64,000 nt of DNA from Actinomycetes bacterium (GTDB lineage Bacteria > Actinomycetota > Acidimicrobiia > Acidimicrobiales > RAAP-2), in the NCBI GenBank assembly GCA_021781335.1, contig JAJXXA010000069.1:1-64000 (forward strand). The letters are read 5' to 3'. Of the stretch, positions 34,290 through 43,079 are shown one piece after another. A model generated the notes under the pieces. The model worked only from the letters and a program-made list of their open reading frames with translations. It had not been told where the DNA came from and searched no databases. The first letter of the stretch is position 1. Every line of letters begins with the position of its first letter. The position numbers were made by a program, and so were the translations under genes.

Positions 34290-35639
34290 CTACGGTGTGC
34301 AGGGCACCGGATCGAAGTACTGCTGACCCGGTGTCGCAATCGTCGTGGTCGTCGTCGGCGCATTGGACGCACCCGACGCGCCAGAGGTGGTAGTGGCTTT
34401 GTGCGTCGTGGAGGTGACCGGCACGCTCGTCGTGGTCGTCACGACTGGCGGGAGCGGCGTCTGCAGTGCCGTATTAGGCGGAGGGTTGGTGGGCGTGATC
34501 AACTCGCTGCCGAAGATGTTCACCAACATCTGTTGCGCCGCTGGTTGATCGACGTAGAGGACATCGCCCAACGTCGGGTTCACGCCGCTCACCGTAGGCA
34601 GCGTGTAGGTGACCATATTGGCTGGATTGAAGCTGTGGAACTTGACGGCGAGCCCTATCAGGTCCGACAAGGTGAAATTGCTGTCCAACGTGATGCCTTG
34701 GGGTAACTTCGACAAGAACGAGTTGATCGTCAGGGGGTTGTAGAGGTGCTTCGCGCGCTCGATCATCGCGCGCATGAACGCGTTCTGACGGTCAATGCGC
34801 CCGAAGTCGCTCGTGACGTCATAGTTCCACACTCCGTTCTGGAACCACTCGTAGTGTCGACTGCGCGCCACTGCCAGGGCTTGGAACCCGTCTACGAGTT
34901 GGCACCCGGCGTGTGGGATGTTCAAACCCGAATACGCGTCCTTCGCGGGATAGGGGAAGTCGAGATACACCCCGCCGAGCGCCACCGCGGCGTTGATGAG
35001 CCCTCCGAAGCTCACCACAATCGTGTGGGTGATGGGGATGCCGAAATTGGCGGTGATGGTTTGGGCCAACAGTGACGGCCCGCTACCGAAATTGACATTG
35101 ATCCGGTTGAATTTTCCGTACAGCGACTGATTGGCGAGCAGCGTAGTCATCGTGTCGCGAGGGATCGACAGGACAGAAATGGTTCCAAGCGCCGGGTCGA
35201 CGTGCATGATCTTCACAACGTCACTTCGCTGACCCGCTGCTTGGCCCGTCGATGCACCCGTTTGAGCCGCCACCGCGCCCGTGAGACCGGCACGCGAGTC
35301 GGATCCGATCTCCAAGATGTTGAAAGGCTTTCCCGATATTTGCGGTAATTCACCCGCTACGGTGACTTTCTTGATCTGACTGAAGCGCCACTGCGCGTAG
35401 AGGTAACCGCCACCCACCACGCCGAGCAGCAGCGCGATCACGACAATGCCCACGATGATGACATTTCGACGAGCGCGGTGTGGGCGTCGAACTCGAGGCT
35501 TACGCGGGCTCACACCCGCGCTGCGGTCAACCGCCTCGCCCAGCGCCACGAGACGATGTTCATTCGCGAGAGCTTGTTTCTTCTCTCGGCGAGATTGATG
35601 GGGGCGATCTTTTGGTCCGTCGTCGCGCCCGTTAACCAT
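34290..35639 (-). CDS. LytR-CpsA-Psr (LCP) family envelope protein
   Basis: A membrane-anchored phosphotransferase of the LCP family, which attaches secondary polymers such as arabinogalactan or teichoic acid to peptidoglycan. It has a basic cytoplasmic N-terminus of ~60 residues, one membrane helix (IIVGIVVIALLLGVVGGGYLY), the LCP core ILEIGSDSRAGL, RSDVVKIMHVD and SVLSIPRDTMTTL, and a conserved Arg-rich segment VDGFQALAVARSRHYEW. The ~60-residue C-terminal tail is Thr/Ser-rich. At 449 aa it is full length. TAATGT lies 6 nt before the ATG. It fits with the rhamnose genes as part of cell-wall polymer assembly. Confidence 0.93.
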   Translation of the reverse strand: MVNGRDDGPKDRPHQSRREKKQALANEHRLVALGEAVDRSAGVSPRKPRVRRPHRARRNVIIVGIVVIALLLGVVGGGYLYAQWRFSQIKKVTVAGELPQISGKPFNILEIGSDSRAGLTGAVAAQTGASTGQAAGQRSDVVKIMHVDPALGTISVLSIPRDTMTTLLANQSLYGKFNRINVNFGSGPSLLAQTITANFGIPITHTIVVSFGGLINAAVALGGVYLDFPYPAKDAYSGLNIPHAGCQLVDGFQALAVARSRHYEWFQNGVWNYDVTSDFGRIDRQNAFMRAMIERAKHLYNPLTINSFLSKLPQGITLDSNFTLSDLIGLAVKFHSFNPANMVTYTLPTVSGVNPTLGDVLYVDQPAAQQMLVNIFGSELITPTNPPPNTALQTPLPPVVTTTTSVPVTSTTHKATTTSGASGASNAPTTTTTIATPGQQYFDPVPCTP

Positions 35640-35645
35640 TGTTCG

Positions 35646-35651
35646 ACATTA
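35646..35651 (-). promoter_or_regulatory. Leaderless -10 box of the LCP gene
   Basis: TAATGT on the minus strand, exactly 6 nt before ATG 35639, identical in sequence and spacing to the birA box. Confidence 0.5.
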
Positions 35652-35676
35652 CCAAAATGACAGTCATCGGAGAACC

Positions 35677-36402
35677 TCAGGAATTTACCGGCCGAAACGG
35701 TTCGTAGCCGTCACGCTCGAGCTCGTCGGCCAGCTCCGGACCGCCCGTCGCAACGACTCGACCATCGGTCATCACGTGAATCGTGGTAGGGGTGAGCTCT
35801 TGGAGCAGGCGTCGAAAGTGCGTGATGGCAAGGACACCACAGTCCCATTCACTGGTCGCTTGGCTCAGTCGACGCGCGACCGCACCGAGTGCGTCGACGT
35901 CAAGACCCGAGTCGATCTCATCAAGCATCGCGAACTTAGGCCGCAGTATTGCGAGCTGCACCATCTCGGCCCGCTTGCGCTCGCCACCGGACAGATCAAC
36001 GTTCACGAATCGATCGAGGACCTCGGTGCGCAACTCCACCCGCTGGGCTTCGAGGGTCATGCGCTGGCGAAGGTCGTGTTGGTCGGCGCCCGCGGCGATC
36101 AACAAGTCGATAGGTCGCACTCCAGGGACCTCCATCGGGTGTTGCATGGCCAAGAAGAGTCCGTGACGAGCCCGCTCGGTGGGCGAGAGTCCGAGCAACT
36201 CCTCACCATCGATCTTCACCGACCCGTCGAGGACCTTGTAGCCCGGACGCCCACTCAGCGCATGGGCCAGCGTCGATTTTCCCGAGCCGTTCGGGCCCAT
36301 GATCACGTGGACCTCACCCGAACGCATCGAGAGGTCGAAGCCCTTCAGTACTTCTTTGCCGGCGACCTCGACACGTAATCCTTCAATTGTCAGTGTCGAC
36401 AC
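35677..36402 (-). CDS. sufC: SufC Fe-S assembly ATPase (copy 2, with sufD)
   Basis: A second SufC. It has Walker A VIMGPNGSGKSTLAH, LAMQHPMEVPGVRPID, signature LSGGERKRAEMVQL and Walker B FAMLDEIDSGLDVDAL. GTG 36402 (VSTLTIEGLRVEV) gives 241 aa and overlaps the Rieske stop by one base (TAGTG). The track ORF runs 42 codons further into the Rieske gene. Position downstream of sufD and the Rieske ferredoxin is the standard actinobacterial arrangement, so this is likely the copy of the SufBCD scaffold. It differs clearly from copy 1, so it is not a recent duplicate. Confidence 0.93.
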   Translation of the reverse strand: MSTLTIEGLRVEVAGKEVLKGFDLSMRSGEVHVIMGPNGSGKSTLAHALSGRPGYKVLDGSVKIDGEELLGLSPTERARHGLFLAMQHPMEVPGVRPIDLLIAAGADQHDLRQRMTLEAQRVELRTEVLDRFVNVDLSGGERKRAEMVQLAILRPKFAMLDEIDSGLDVDALGAVARRLSQATSEWDCGVLAITHFRRLLQELTPTTIHVMTDGRVVATGGPELADELERDGYEPFRPVNS

Positions 36403-36716
36403 TATGGCACCATCACTTTGAGACGACCGTCCTTCATTTCCACCTCGTAATGCGCTACCGCACGAGTCGCGGGGAACGACATTGGCTCGCCGTCCTTCAG
36501 CGAGAACATGGCCCCGTGTCGAGCGCATTCGATCTCACACGTTTCGACGTTGACCTCGCCTTCGGCGAGACTGAAATCCTCGTGGCTGCAGCGGTCGTCC
36601 AGGACGTAGACGGTGTCATCGATGCGTACCATGACGAGCACCCTCGATCCGACGCGAACTTGTCGCGCCTCACCGTGCACGTAATCATCGAGCTCGCCAA
36701 TATCCAACAGTGTCAT
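36402..36716 (-). CDS. Rieske-type [2Fe-2S] ferredoxin in the SUF operon
   Basis: A 104-aa Rieske domain with cluster ligands in DDRCSHEDFSLAEGE and ECARHGAMFSLKDG (CxH-x18-CxxH). Such proteins are often annotated as a dioxygenase ferredoxin subunit. Actinobacterial SUF operons commonly carry one between sufD and sufC, as here, so an electron-transfer role in cluster assembly is more likely than ring hydroxylation. It overlaps sufD by 4 nt and sufC by 1 nt. Confidence 0.9.
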   Translation of the reverse strand: MTLLDIGELDDYVHGEARQVRVGSRVLVMVRIDDTVYVLDDRCSHEDFSLAEGEVNVETCEIECARHGAMFSLKDGEPMSFPATRAVAHYEVEMKDGRLKVMVP

Positions 36717-37951
36717 TGGTCGACCTTCAACAATTCGAGTGTCGAGGTGACGTCACGCTCGACCAGTTCCGCCAGGTCGCTCGGGAGGGTCGTCAACATC
36801 TCATAGAAGAAGCCCTGGATGATCAGACGCTGCGCGTCGCGCCTCGTGACGCCACGCGATTCGAGATACCACAGTTGAAGTTCGTCAAGTGGCCCCACAC
36901 TCGAAGCGTGAGCGCACATGACGTCATTCTCTCGAATATCGAGGTTGGGCACGCTGTCGGCATGGGCGTGGGGCGACAGCAGCAAGTTGTGATTGGTCTG
37001 ACGCGCGTCGGTACGCTTGGCGCCCTTCTCGATCTCGATCAGCCCGGTGTAGACGCAACGCGACTCTCCCGCCACTGCGCCCTTTGACAAGAGGGTCGAT
37101 TGCGTGCGCGCAGCCTTGTGGAACTGATGCGTCCTGAGGTCATGGACCTGCGAATTCGAACCCATGAAGGTCGTACGCAGTTCATTGTGAGAACCGGTAC
37201 CGAGTAGTTCTGCGTCGTTGCGCGAGCGGTTGTAGTGCGCACCCATGCCAATCACGGCTTGATGGAGTCGCGCGTCGCGATGCAGGAATCCCGTTGTTCG
37301 CGCGACGTGCCACGCGCTCGCGTCGAGACGCTGATACGTCACGAGCTGCAGCGAAGCATTGTCACCGAGTTCATATTCGCTCACCGGCACCACGAGGGCG
37401 TTGTGACCGCCTTCAAAATATTCGACGACCGTCGCACTGGCGCCTCGCCCCAGGATGATCTGGGTCCGCGAGAATGATGCGGCGCTCGAAGTGGTGTTGA
37501 GGACCACAATGGGCAGTGCAACGTGCACATCGTTATCCACTCTGATGATTGTCGTAGAAGGGGCGAGTGCATCATTGAGGATTGCGAAGGTGTCGCTTTC
37601 ATAGCGACTCAGCATTGTTTCGCCGCTGAGTGAGGTCACGCGAGCGGCCGTCTCGACCCTGACGCCCTCAGGCAACGAATCGCTACCCTCGAAGTAACCA
37701 TCGACAACTCGAACAACGAGACCTGCTCGATCACGCAACTCGCGAGCGAACACCGAGTCGGCCTCGTTAGAGGGAGCGGGCGCAATGGAGAACTTGTCGA
37801 GGTCCAGGTCTCCCAGGGGCGCGTAGCGCCATACTTCGTCACTGGTGGTTGGTAGACCCAAGGTCTCGAAAATCGACCATGCGCGTGAACGCTCCGTCGC
37901 GTCGGGACGCTCGGCGATAAATGAGAGGGCTGAGTCAGCGAAGATTTTCAT
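36713..37951 (-). CDS. sufD: Fe-S assembly scaffold protein SufD
   Basis: A beta-helix scaffold protein that forms the SufBCD complex with SufB and SufC. It has the N-terminal helical part (FIAERPDATERSRAWSIFETLG), the beta-helix core, and the family C-terminus TNHNLLLSPHAHADSVPNLDI and DVMCAHASSVGPLDE. The His in CAHASS matches the His that takes part in cluster formation in E. coli SufD. The length (412 aa) is normal. sufB is not adjacent: a reverse-strand isomerase gene and a small Cys-containing gene lie between them. Confidence 0.94.
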   Translation of the reverse strand: MKIFADSALSFIAERPDATERSRAWSIFETLGLPTTSDEVWRYAPLGDLDLDKFSIAPAPSNEADSVFARELRDRAGLVVRVVDGYFEGSDSLPEGVRVETAARVTSLSGETMLSRYESDTFAILNDALAPSTTIIRVDNDVHVALPIVVLNTTSSAASFSRTQIILGRGASATVVEYFEGGHNALVVPVSEYELGDNASLQLVTYQRLDASAWHVARTTGFLHRDARLHQAVIGMGAHYNRSRNDAELLGTGSHNELRTTFMGSNSQVHDLRTHQFHKAARTQSTLLSKGAVAGESRCVYTGLIEIEKGAKRTDARQTNHNLLLSPHAHADSVPNLDIRENDVMCAHASSVGPLDELQLWYLESRGVTRRDAQRLIIQGFFYEMLTTLPSDLAELVERDVTSTLELLKVDQ

Positions 37952-38010
37952 AGATATCTCGAACAGTGAAGTGTAATGGGAGCCAGCGGAATTCCCGCAT
38001 GGCGCCGACC

Positions 38011-38016
38011 TAGGCT
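38011..38016 (+). promoter_or_regulatory. Leaderless -10 box of the isomerase gene
   Basis: TAGGCT ends 8 nt before ATG 38025 in the 73-nt divergent region shared with sufD. Confidence 0.45.
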
Positions 38017-38024
38017 ACGTCGAT

Positions 38025-38882
38025 ATGACCCAGGGAGTGGACGTGCAATTCACATCTGAAGTTCTCACCATGGAGGTGAAGGATCACATCGCCACCTTGT
38101 GGCTCGATCGACCAGAAGCACGCAATGCCATGGGGCGAGCTTTGTGGCGGGACTTGCCCAAGGCCGCAGAGGTCGTGCGGGCCGATCAATCCATTCGCGT
38201 GCTCGTCATCGCGGCGCGCGGCCCTCACTTCACCGTCGGTCTGGACTTGAAGGAGCTGGGCTCGAGCCTCATGAATGGAGGCACCGATGACACCGAGCCC
38301 ACTTCCAAGGCGAGCGCGAATTCCCTCTCCTATCACGCCGTTCGCGCCATGCAAGCATCGATCACGGCGATCAGCGAACTCCCTGTTCCGGTGATCGCCG
38401 CCGTCCACGGGTACTGCATCGGTGGTGGTGTCGACCTGATAAGTGCGTGCGACATCAGGCTCTGTTCTAATGACGCCATCTTCTCGGTGCGAGAAGCGAA
38501 AGTTGCCATCGTCGCGGACCTTGGAACTCTGCAGCGCCTCCCGAGGATCGTGGGAGCGGGACACGTCGCCGAGCTGGCGTTCACTGGAAAAGACATCGAC
38601 GCCGCTCGCGCCCTCGCAATCGGCCTCGTGAACTCGGTGCACGGCCAGGGCGAGCACGATGTGCGCAACGCCGCGTACGACCTCGCCCAAGAAATTGCGG
38701 CGAACTCACCCCTCGCCGTACAGGGGACTAAGGCGGTCCTTCACGCAAATGATGGCCGAACAATCGCTGAAGGGCTCGATTTTGTAGCGCGATGGAACAC
38801 CATGTACTTGCAGAGCAATGACCTCAAAGAGGCGATGAGCGCGTTCATAGAGAAGCGCCCACCGCGCTTCACGGGTGACTGA
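38025..38882 (+). CDS. Enoyl-CoA hydratase/isomerase, dienoyl-CoA isomerase-like
   Basis: A 285-aa crotonase-fold protein. It has the oxyanion-hole segments HFTVGLDLKELGS and AAVHGYCIGGGVDLISACDI. The stretch FSVREAKVAIVADLGTLQRLP closely follows the Glu and Asp catalytic region of delta3,5-delta2,4-dienoyl-CoA isomerases (ECH1 type). This would let the cell oxidise fatty acids with odd-position double bonds. ATG 38025 fits the leaderless pattern. GTG 38043 has GGGAG 5 nt upstream and is a real alternative. The gene sits, reversed, between sufD and sufB. Confidence 0.85.
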   Translation: MTQGVDVQFTSEVLTMEVKDHIATLWLDRPEARNAMGRALWRDLPKAAEVVRADQSIRVLVIAARGPHFTVGLDLKELGSSLMNGGTDDTEPTSKASANSLSYHAVRAMQASITAISELPVPVIAAVHGYCIGGGVDLISACDIRLCSNDAIFSVREAKVAIVADLGTLQRLPRIVGAGHVAELAFTGKDIDAARALAIGLVNSVHGQGEHDVRNAAYDLAQEIAANSPLAVQGTKAVLHANDGRTIAEGLDFVARWNTMYLQSNDLKEAMSAFIEKRPPRFTGD

Positions 38883-38885
38883 CGT

Positions 38886-39239
38886 TCAACGCCGCCAGAA
38901 CCGCCAGGAACGTCGCGACTTGCGCTCTAACTCTTCGAGGTGGCGCCGACGCTCTTCGATCATCTCTGGAGCGACGGCATTGACGATCTCGCTCGCCATG
39001 TTGAGGATCTCGCGTCGATCGTCGAGCGGGACGTCGGTCGCGGGGGCCGACTCGACGGGCTGATCGACAAGCGAACCGTGCGACCAGCCAACGTCGGCGA
39101 AACGCCGCTCGTAGGTCACACAATCTTCGGGGCACGACCAGGGCTGATCAGGTGCGTTTCCCAGGACGCAAAATCGTGCCACTTCACCGGATTTGTAGGT
39201 GCGACTTTGAAAGTGCTTGCATTCTTCGCGCATTGCCAT
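38886..39239 (-). CDS. Small four-cysteine protein of unknown function in the SUF region
   Basis: A 117-aa protein I cannot assign. The N-terminal 45 residues hold four Cys and a His: EECKHFQSRTYKSGE, RFCVLGNAPDQPW, SCPEDCVTYERR (C-x16-C-x11-C-x3-C). This suggests a zinc or Fe-S site. The C-terminal third is a charged helix (EMIEERRRHLEELERKSRR), possibly coiled coil, ending in basic and aromatic residues. It lies 99 nt downstream of sufB on the same strand and may be co-transcribed with it. No strong ribosome-binding site is visible. Confidence 0.7.
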   Translation of the reverse strand: MAMREECKHFQSRTYKSGEVARFCVLGNAPDQPWSCPEDCVTYERRFADVGWSHGSLVDQPVESAPATDVPLDDRREILNMASEIVNAVAPEMIEERRRHLEELERKSRRSWRFWRR

Positions 39240-39338
39240 CGAGCAATTCTCGCACGTAACGCGCTGGCGCGCGAACGCACCTGCTCACAGGACGAGCAAC
39301 GACTTCATCGATGATCCGCGACGTGCGCCAAGCTCGAC

Positions 39339-40739
39339 TCAGCCGATGGAGCCCTCCATTTGCAGCTCGATCAAACGTGACCATTCGACCGCGTACTCCA
39401 TTGGCAAGGTGCGCGTTACCGGCTCGATGAAGCCGTTCACGATCATGCCCATTGCCTGGCTTTCGGTGAGGCCCCGACTCATCAGATAGAACAACTGATC
39501 GTCACCAATCTTCGAGACGGTGGCTTCGTGACCAATTGACGCATCCTGCTCTCCGACTTCCATGTACGGCTTGGTCTCAGAGGTCGAGAACTCGTCCAAC
39601 AACAGCGCATCGCAACGAACGAAACTCTTTGAACCGGTCGCGCCCTCTTCGACCTTCACGAGTCCTCTGTAGGCCGTCAACCCTCCGTCTTTGGAGATCG
39701 ACTTCGAGACGATCGTTGACGTCGTCTCGGGTGCGCAGTGAACCATCTTGGCCCCCGCGTCTTGGGTCTGCCCCGGTCCCGCGTAGGCAACCGACAGGAC
39801 TTCACCCGACGCCTTGGGACCCATGAGGTAGACCGAGGGGTACTTCATCGTGAGCCGAGAACCAATGTTGCCGTCGATCCACTCGACGTGAGCTTCTGCT
39901 TCCGCGCGAGCACGTTTGGTGACCAAGTTGTAGACGTTGTTCGACCAGTTCTGGATGGTCGTATAGGTGATGCGAGATCCGGGTAGTGCCACTAATTCAA
40001 CGACTGCCGAGTGCAGGGAGTCTGTCGAATAGACGGGAGCCGAGCAGCCTTCGACGTAATGAACCTGACTACCCTCGTCGGCAATGATCAACGTACGTTC
40101 GAACTGACCCATGTTCTCGGTATTGATTCGAAAGTACGCCTGGAGCGGCTGGTCGACCTTGACGCCCGGCGGGACGTAGATGAACGAGCCACCACTCCAT
40201 ACCGCTGAATTGAGCGCAGCAAACTTGTTGTCATTGGGAGGGATGACTGTGCCGAAATACTTTCGCACGAGGTCGGGGTAGTCACGAACGGCGGTGTCCA
40301 TGTCACAAAACAGCACACCGAGGCGTTCGAGGTCCTCGCGATTTCGGTGAAAAACGACTTCTGACTCATATTGCGCGGTGACACCAGCCAGATACTTGCG
40401 TTCCGCTTCTGGGATACCGAGGCGCTCGTAGGTGTTCTTGATCGCGTCAGGAAGGTCTTCCCATCGCTCCACTCGATTCTCAGTGGGCTTGATGTAGTAG
40501 TAGATGTCATTGAAATCAAGATCGGGCATTCGCGTCGCGAACCAAGGCAGCATCGGCTTCTTCTCGAAACGCTTGAGAGCGCTGAGACGAAAATCAAGCA
40601 TCCACTTCTCTTCACTCTTGATGCTCGACATCTCACGAACGATTGCCTCGTTGATGCCCTTCTTCGGCTTGAAGACGGGAATCTGCTCGTCGGACCAGCC
40701 GAGCTGGTAACGACTGAAGTCCAGATTGTCTATAGCCAT
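39339..40739 (-). CDS. sufB: Fe-S assembly scaffold protein SufB
   Basis: The main scaffold of the SUF system, on which Fe-S clusters are built. At 466 aa it is complete: YYIKPTENRVERWEDLP, YVPPGVKVDQPLQAYFR, GCSAPVYSTDSLHSAVVEL, and SFVRCDALLLDEFSTSE with the sulfur-receiving Cys, then EATVSKIGDDQLFYLMSRGL. Some actinobacterial SufB genes carry inteins, but none is present here. An AAGGAG lies 5 nt before the ATG and a clear promoter lies upstream, so this is the start of the minus-strand SUF transcript. Confidence 0.97.
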   Translation of the reverse strand: MAIDNLDFSRYQLGWSDEQIPVFKPKKGINEAIVREMSSIKSEEKWMLDFRLSALKRFEKKPMLPWFATRMPDLDFNDIYYYIKPTENRVERWEDLPDAIKNTYERLGIPEAERKYLAGVTAQYESEVVFHRNREDLERLGVLFCDMDTAVRDYPDLVRKYFGTVIPPNDNKFAALNSAVWSGGSFIYVPPGVKVDQPLQAYFRINTENMGQFERTLIIADEGSQVHYVEGCSAPVYSTDSLHSAVVELVALPGSRITYTTIQNWSNNVYNLVTKRARAEAEAHVEWIDGNIGSRLTMKYPSVYLMGPKASGEVLSVAYAGPGQTQDAGAKMVHCAPETTSTIVSKSISKDGGLTAYRGLVKVEEGATGSKSFVRCDALLLDEFSTSETKPYMEVGEQDASIGHEATVSKIGDDQLFYLMSRGLTESQAMGMIVNGFIEPVTRTLPMEYAVEWSRLIELQMEGSIG

Positions 40740-40768
40740 CGCGCTCCTTTTGAATTAACCCTACGCCC

Positions 40769-40796
40769 ATAGTAGTAACTGGACACAGCGGCACAA
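40769..40796 (-). promoter_or_regulatory. Candidate promoter of sufB
   Basis: On the minus strand TTGTGC (40791-40796) and TACTAT (40769-40774) are separated by 16 nt and lie about 30 nt before the sufB start. This leaves a leader carrying the AAGGAG site. The 171-nt divergent region to the oligopeptidase gene contains no other clear feature. Confidence 0.4.
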
Positions 40797-40910
40797 CCAC
40801 AAACTCACAAAAGTTAGCCGCTCCGCTACAACAGCGCGCTGTCTCTGGCGAGTTCGCGAATCACAGCGTGAACTGGTGAATTGGGTTTGCCGGCATTCTG
40901 GCAGAGTGGA

Positions 40911-43079
40911 GTGGTGCTCACACCCCCCTCCGCATCTAAGCGCCCTCACTCCATCTCTCGCCACAACGATGAACGGATCGACCCCTACTACTGGTTGATG
41001 CAGCGAGATGACCCTGAAGTCATTGCGCATCTGCGTGCGGAGAACGCCTACCAAGAGGCAGCATTCTCGTCGCTCAAGGCGCTCGAGAACGAGCTCTTCG
41101 AGGAGATCAAAAATCGTATCGAGGAGACTGACATCTCAGTGCCCGTACGTCGAGGGTCCTGGTGGTATTTCGAACGCACTCGCGAGGGACTCGACTATCC
41201 GATCAGCTGCCGGGTTCCCTCAACGGCTGATGATGAAACGCCTCCGACCATTGACCCCCTCGTACTCTTGGCGGGCGAACAGATCGTGCTCGATGAGAAT
41301 CAGGAGGCCGTGGGCCACGACTTCTTGTCAGTAGGGGTCCTCAGCGTCAGTCCCGATGATCAATGGGTTGCGGTCGGCACCGACTTTGAGGGCAATGAAC
41401 GTCACACCGTCACCGTGCGTCCCCTCGCCGGTCAAGATCCGCTCGACGACGAGCTCAATGATGTCTACTACGGCTTTGCGTGGGCCAACGACAGCCGTCA
41501 CTTCTTCTTCACGCGCGTCGACGACGCCATGCGACCGTGGCAACTCTGGCGACACGAACTTGGTACGTCGCCCGAGCACGACGTTCTCCTCTACCAAGAA
41601 GATGACGAGCAGTTCACGGTGTCAGTGGGCAAGAGTCGCGACGACGCGGTGATCGTATTGTTGATCGGTTCTTCCACCACGACTGAGGTCCGATACCTCA
41701 ACGCGGACGAGCCAACGTCGGCGTTGTCACTTCTTGAAGGTCGCCGACAAGGCATCGAATACGGCGTCGAGCACTTTCGCGACGGCAACGATCGAAGGTG
41801 GTGGCTGAAGATCACCAACGAGGATGCAACGGACTTTCGACTGCTCGCCCGTCTGCACGAGGCGAGCGAGTGGCGCGAGCTCATTGCTCATCGACCAGGC
41901 AGTCGCCTTGACGGCGTCGACGCCTTCAAGAATTTCCTCGCTATTAGTGAGCGTCGCGACGGTAGCGCGACCGTGCGCATCGCGGCAGTCCTTGAAGGTG
42001 ACGACCCTTTCGGCGACGACGTGCTCGCCCGATCACGCTCGGTCGATGCCGACGTCAGCCCGAGCACAGTGTCACTGTCGGCCAACGTGAGTTACGACAC
42101 CTCTCTGGTACGCGTCGATATCACGTCCTTAGTCACACCTCACCTCATCGCCGACATCGTCGCCGCGACCGGCGAGGTGATTGTGAGAAAGCAGCAACGG
42201 GTCCGTGGTGGCTATGACGCCGCTAACTACGTCAGTGGACGACTCTGGGTCGAAGCGAGCGACGGTGCACGCATCCCGGTGTCATTCGTCGCACGTCGAG
42301 ACCTCGTTGAAGTTGGCGCCGACGGAGCGCGACCTCTGGCTCCGGCACCACTCTTGCTCTACGGCTACGGCAGCTACGAGATCTCTATCGACCCCGCCTT
42401 TTCTTCACTTCGACTCTCCCTGCTCGATCGGGGTGTGATCTTCGCCATTGCCCACGTACGAGGGGGTGGTGAGATGGGTCGGTCCTGGTACGAAATGGGC
42501 AAACTCGCGCAAAAGCCGACTACCTTCAGCGACTTCGTTTCGGTGGCGCGCCACCTCATTGATCAGCACTGGACCACTCCTTCACGCCTGGCCATTCGCG
42601 GCGGCTCCGCCGGCGGGCTCTTGATGGGTGCCGTGATGAACTTGGCGCCCGAGCTCTTTCGATGTGTGGTGGCTGAGGTGCCATTCGTTGACGCACTCAC
42701 GACAATGCTTGATGCGACGCTGCCGCTCACCGTTGGCGAGTGGGAAGAATGGGGAAACCCCGATGAGAGTGCGACCGCGTATCGCACCATGAAGTCCTAT
42801 TCGCCCTATGACAACGTTCGCTCGCTCAATGAGGACGGCTCGACTCGTGTCTATCCGCATCTCTTCGCAGCCGGTGGATTGAACGACTCGCGCGTCGGGT
42901 TCTGGGAACCGGCCAAATGGGTGTTGAAACTACGTGATGCCAATCCCGCCAACGTTGCGTACCTGAAGACGGAGATGGGCGCCGGCCACGGCGGTCCCTC
43001 TGGTCGCTATGAGGCGTGGCGCGACGAGGCTCAAGTCCTTGCGTTCATATTGAACGAGATCACGACGCCCGAGGAGTAG
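40911..43079 (+). CDS. ptrB: Oligopeptidase B-like S9 serine peptidase
   Basis: A cytosolic peptidase of the prolyl oligopeptidase family. The N-terminal beta-propeller begins RHNDERIDPYYWLMQRDDPEV and the C-terminal alpha/beta-hydrolase domain has Ser in LAIRGGSAGGLLMGAV, Asp in AAGGLNDSRVGFWEP and His in TEMGAGHGGPSGRYE. The FSDFVSVARHLI and RGGGEMGRSWYEMGK segments are typical of oligopeptidase B, which cuts after basic residues. Length is about 722 aa. The start is uncertain: GTG 40911 or 40914 are plausible, while the track's TTG 40881 is less likely. Its end overlaps the convergent gene by 49 nt. Confidence 0.92.
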   Translation: MVLTPPSASKRPHSISRHNDERIDPYYWLMQRDDPEVIAHLRAENAYQEAAFSSLKALENELFEEIKNRIEETDISVPVRRGSWWYFERTREGLDYPISCRVPSTADDETPPTIDPLVLLAGEQIVLDENQEAVGHDFLSVGVLSVSPDDQWVAVGTDFEGNERHTVTVRPLAGQDPLDDELNDVYYGFAWANDSRHFFFTRVDDAMRPWQLWRHELGTSPEHDVLLYQEDDEQFTVSVGKSRDDAVIVLLIGSSTTTEVRYLNADEPTSALSLLEGRRQGIEYGVEHFRDGNDRRWWLKITNEDATDFRLLARLHEASEWRELIAHRPGSRLDGVDAFKNFLAISERRDGSATVRIAAVLEGDDPFGDDVLARSRSVDADVSPSTVSLSANVSYDTSLVRVDITSLVTPHLIADIVAATGEVIVRKQQRVRGGYDAANYVSGRLWVEASDGARIPVSFVARRDLVEVGADGARPLAPAPLLLYGYGSYEISIDPAFSSLRLSLLDRGVIFAIAHVRGGGEMGRSWYEMGKLAQKPTTFSDFVSVARHLIDQHWTTPSRLAIRGGSAGGLLMGAVMNLAPELFRCVVAEVPFVDALTTMLDATLPLTVGEWEEWGNPDESATAYRTMKSYSPYDNVRSLNEDGSTRVYPHLFAAGGLNDSRVGFWEPAKWVLKLRDANPANVAYLKTEMGAGHGGPSGRYEAWRDEAQVLAFILNEITTPEE

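Noticed and set aside
38010-38690. 226-codon minus-strand ORF opposite the dienoyl-CoA isomerase gene
   Set aside because: The crotonase motifs are on the plus strand; this frame would also collide with sufD.
39339-40739. Intein in SufB
   Set aside because: The 466-aa protein is collinear with SufB and has no splicing motifs.
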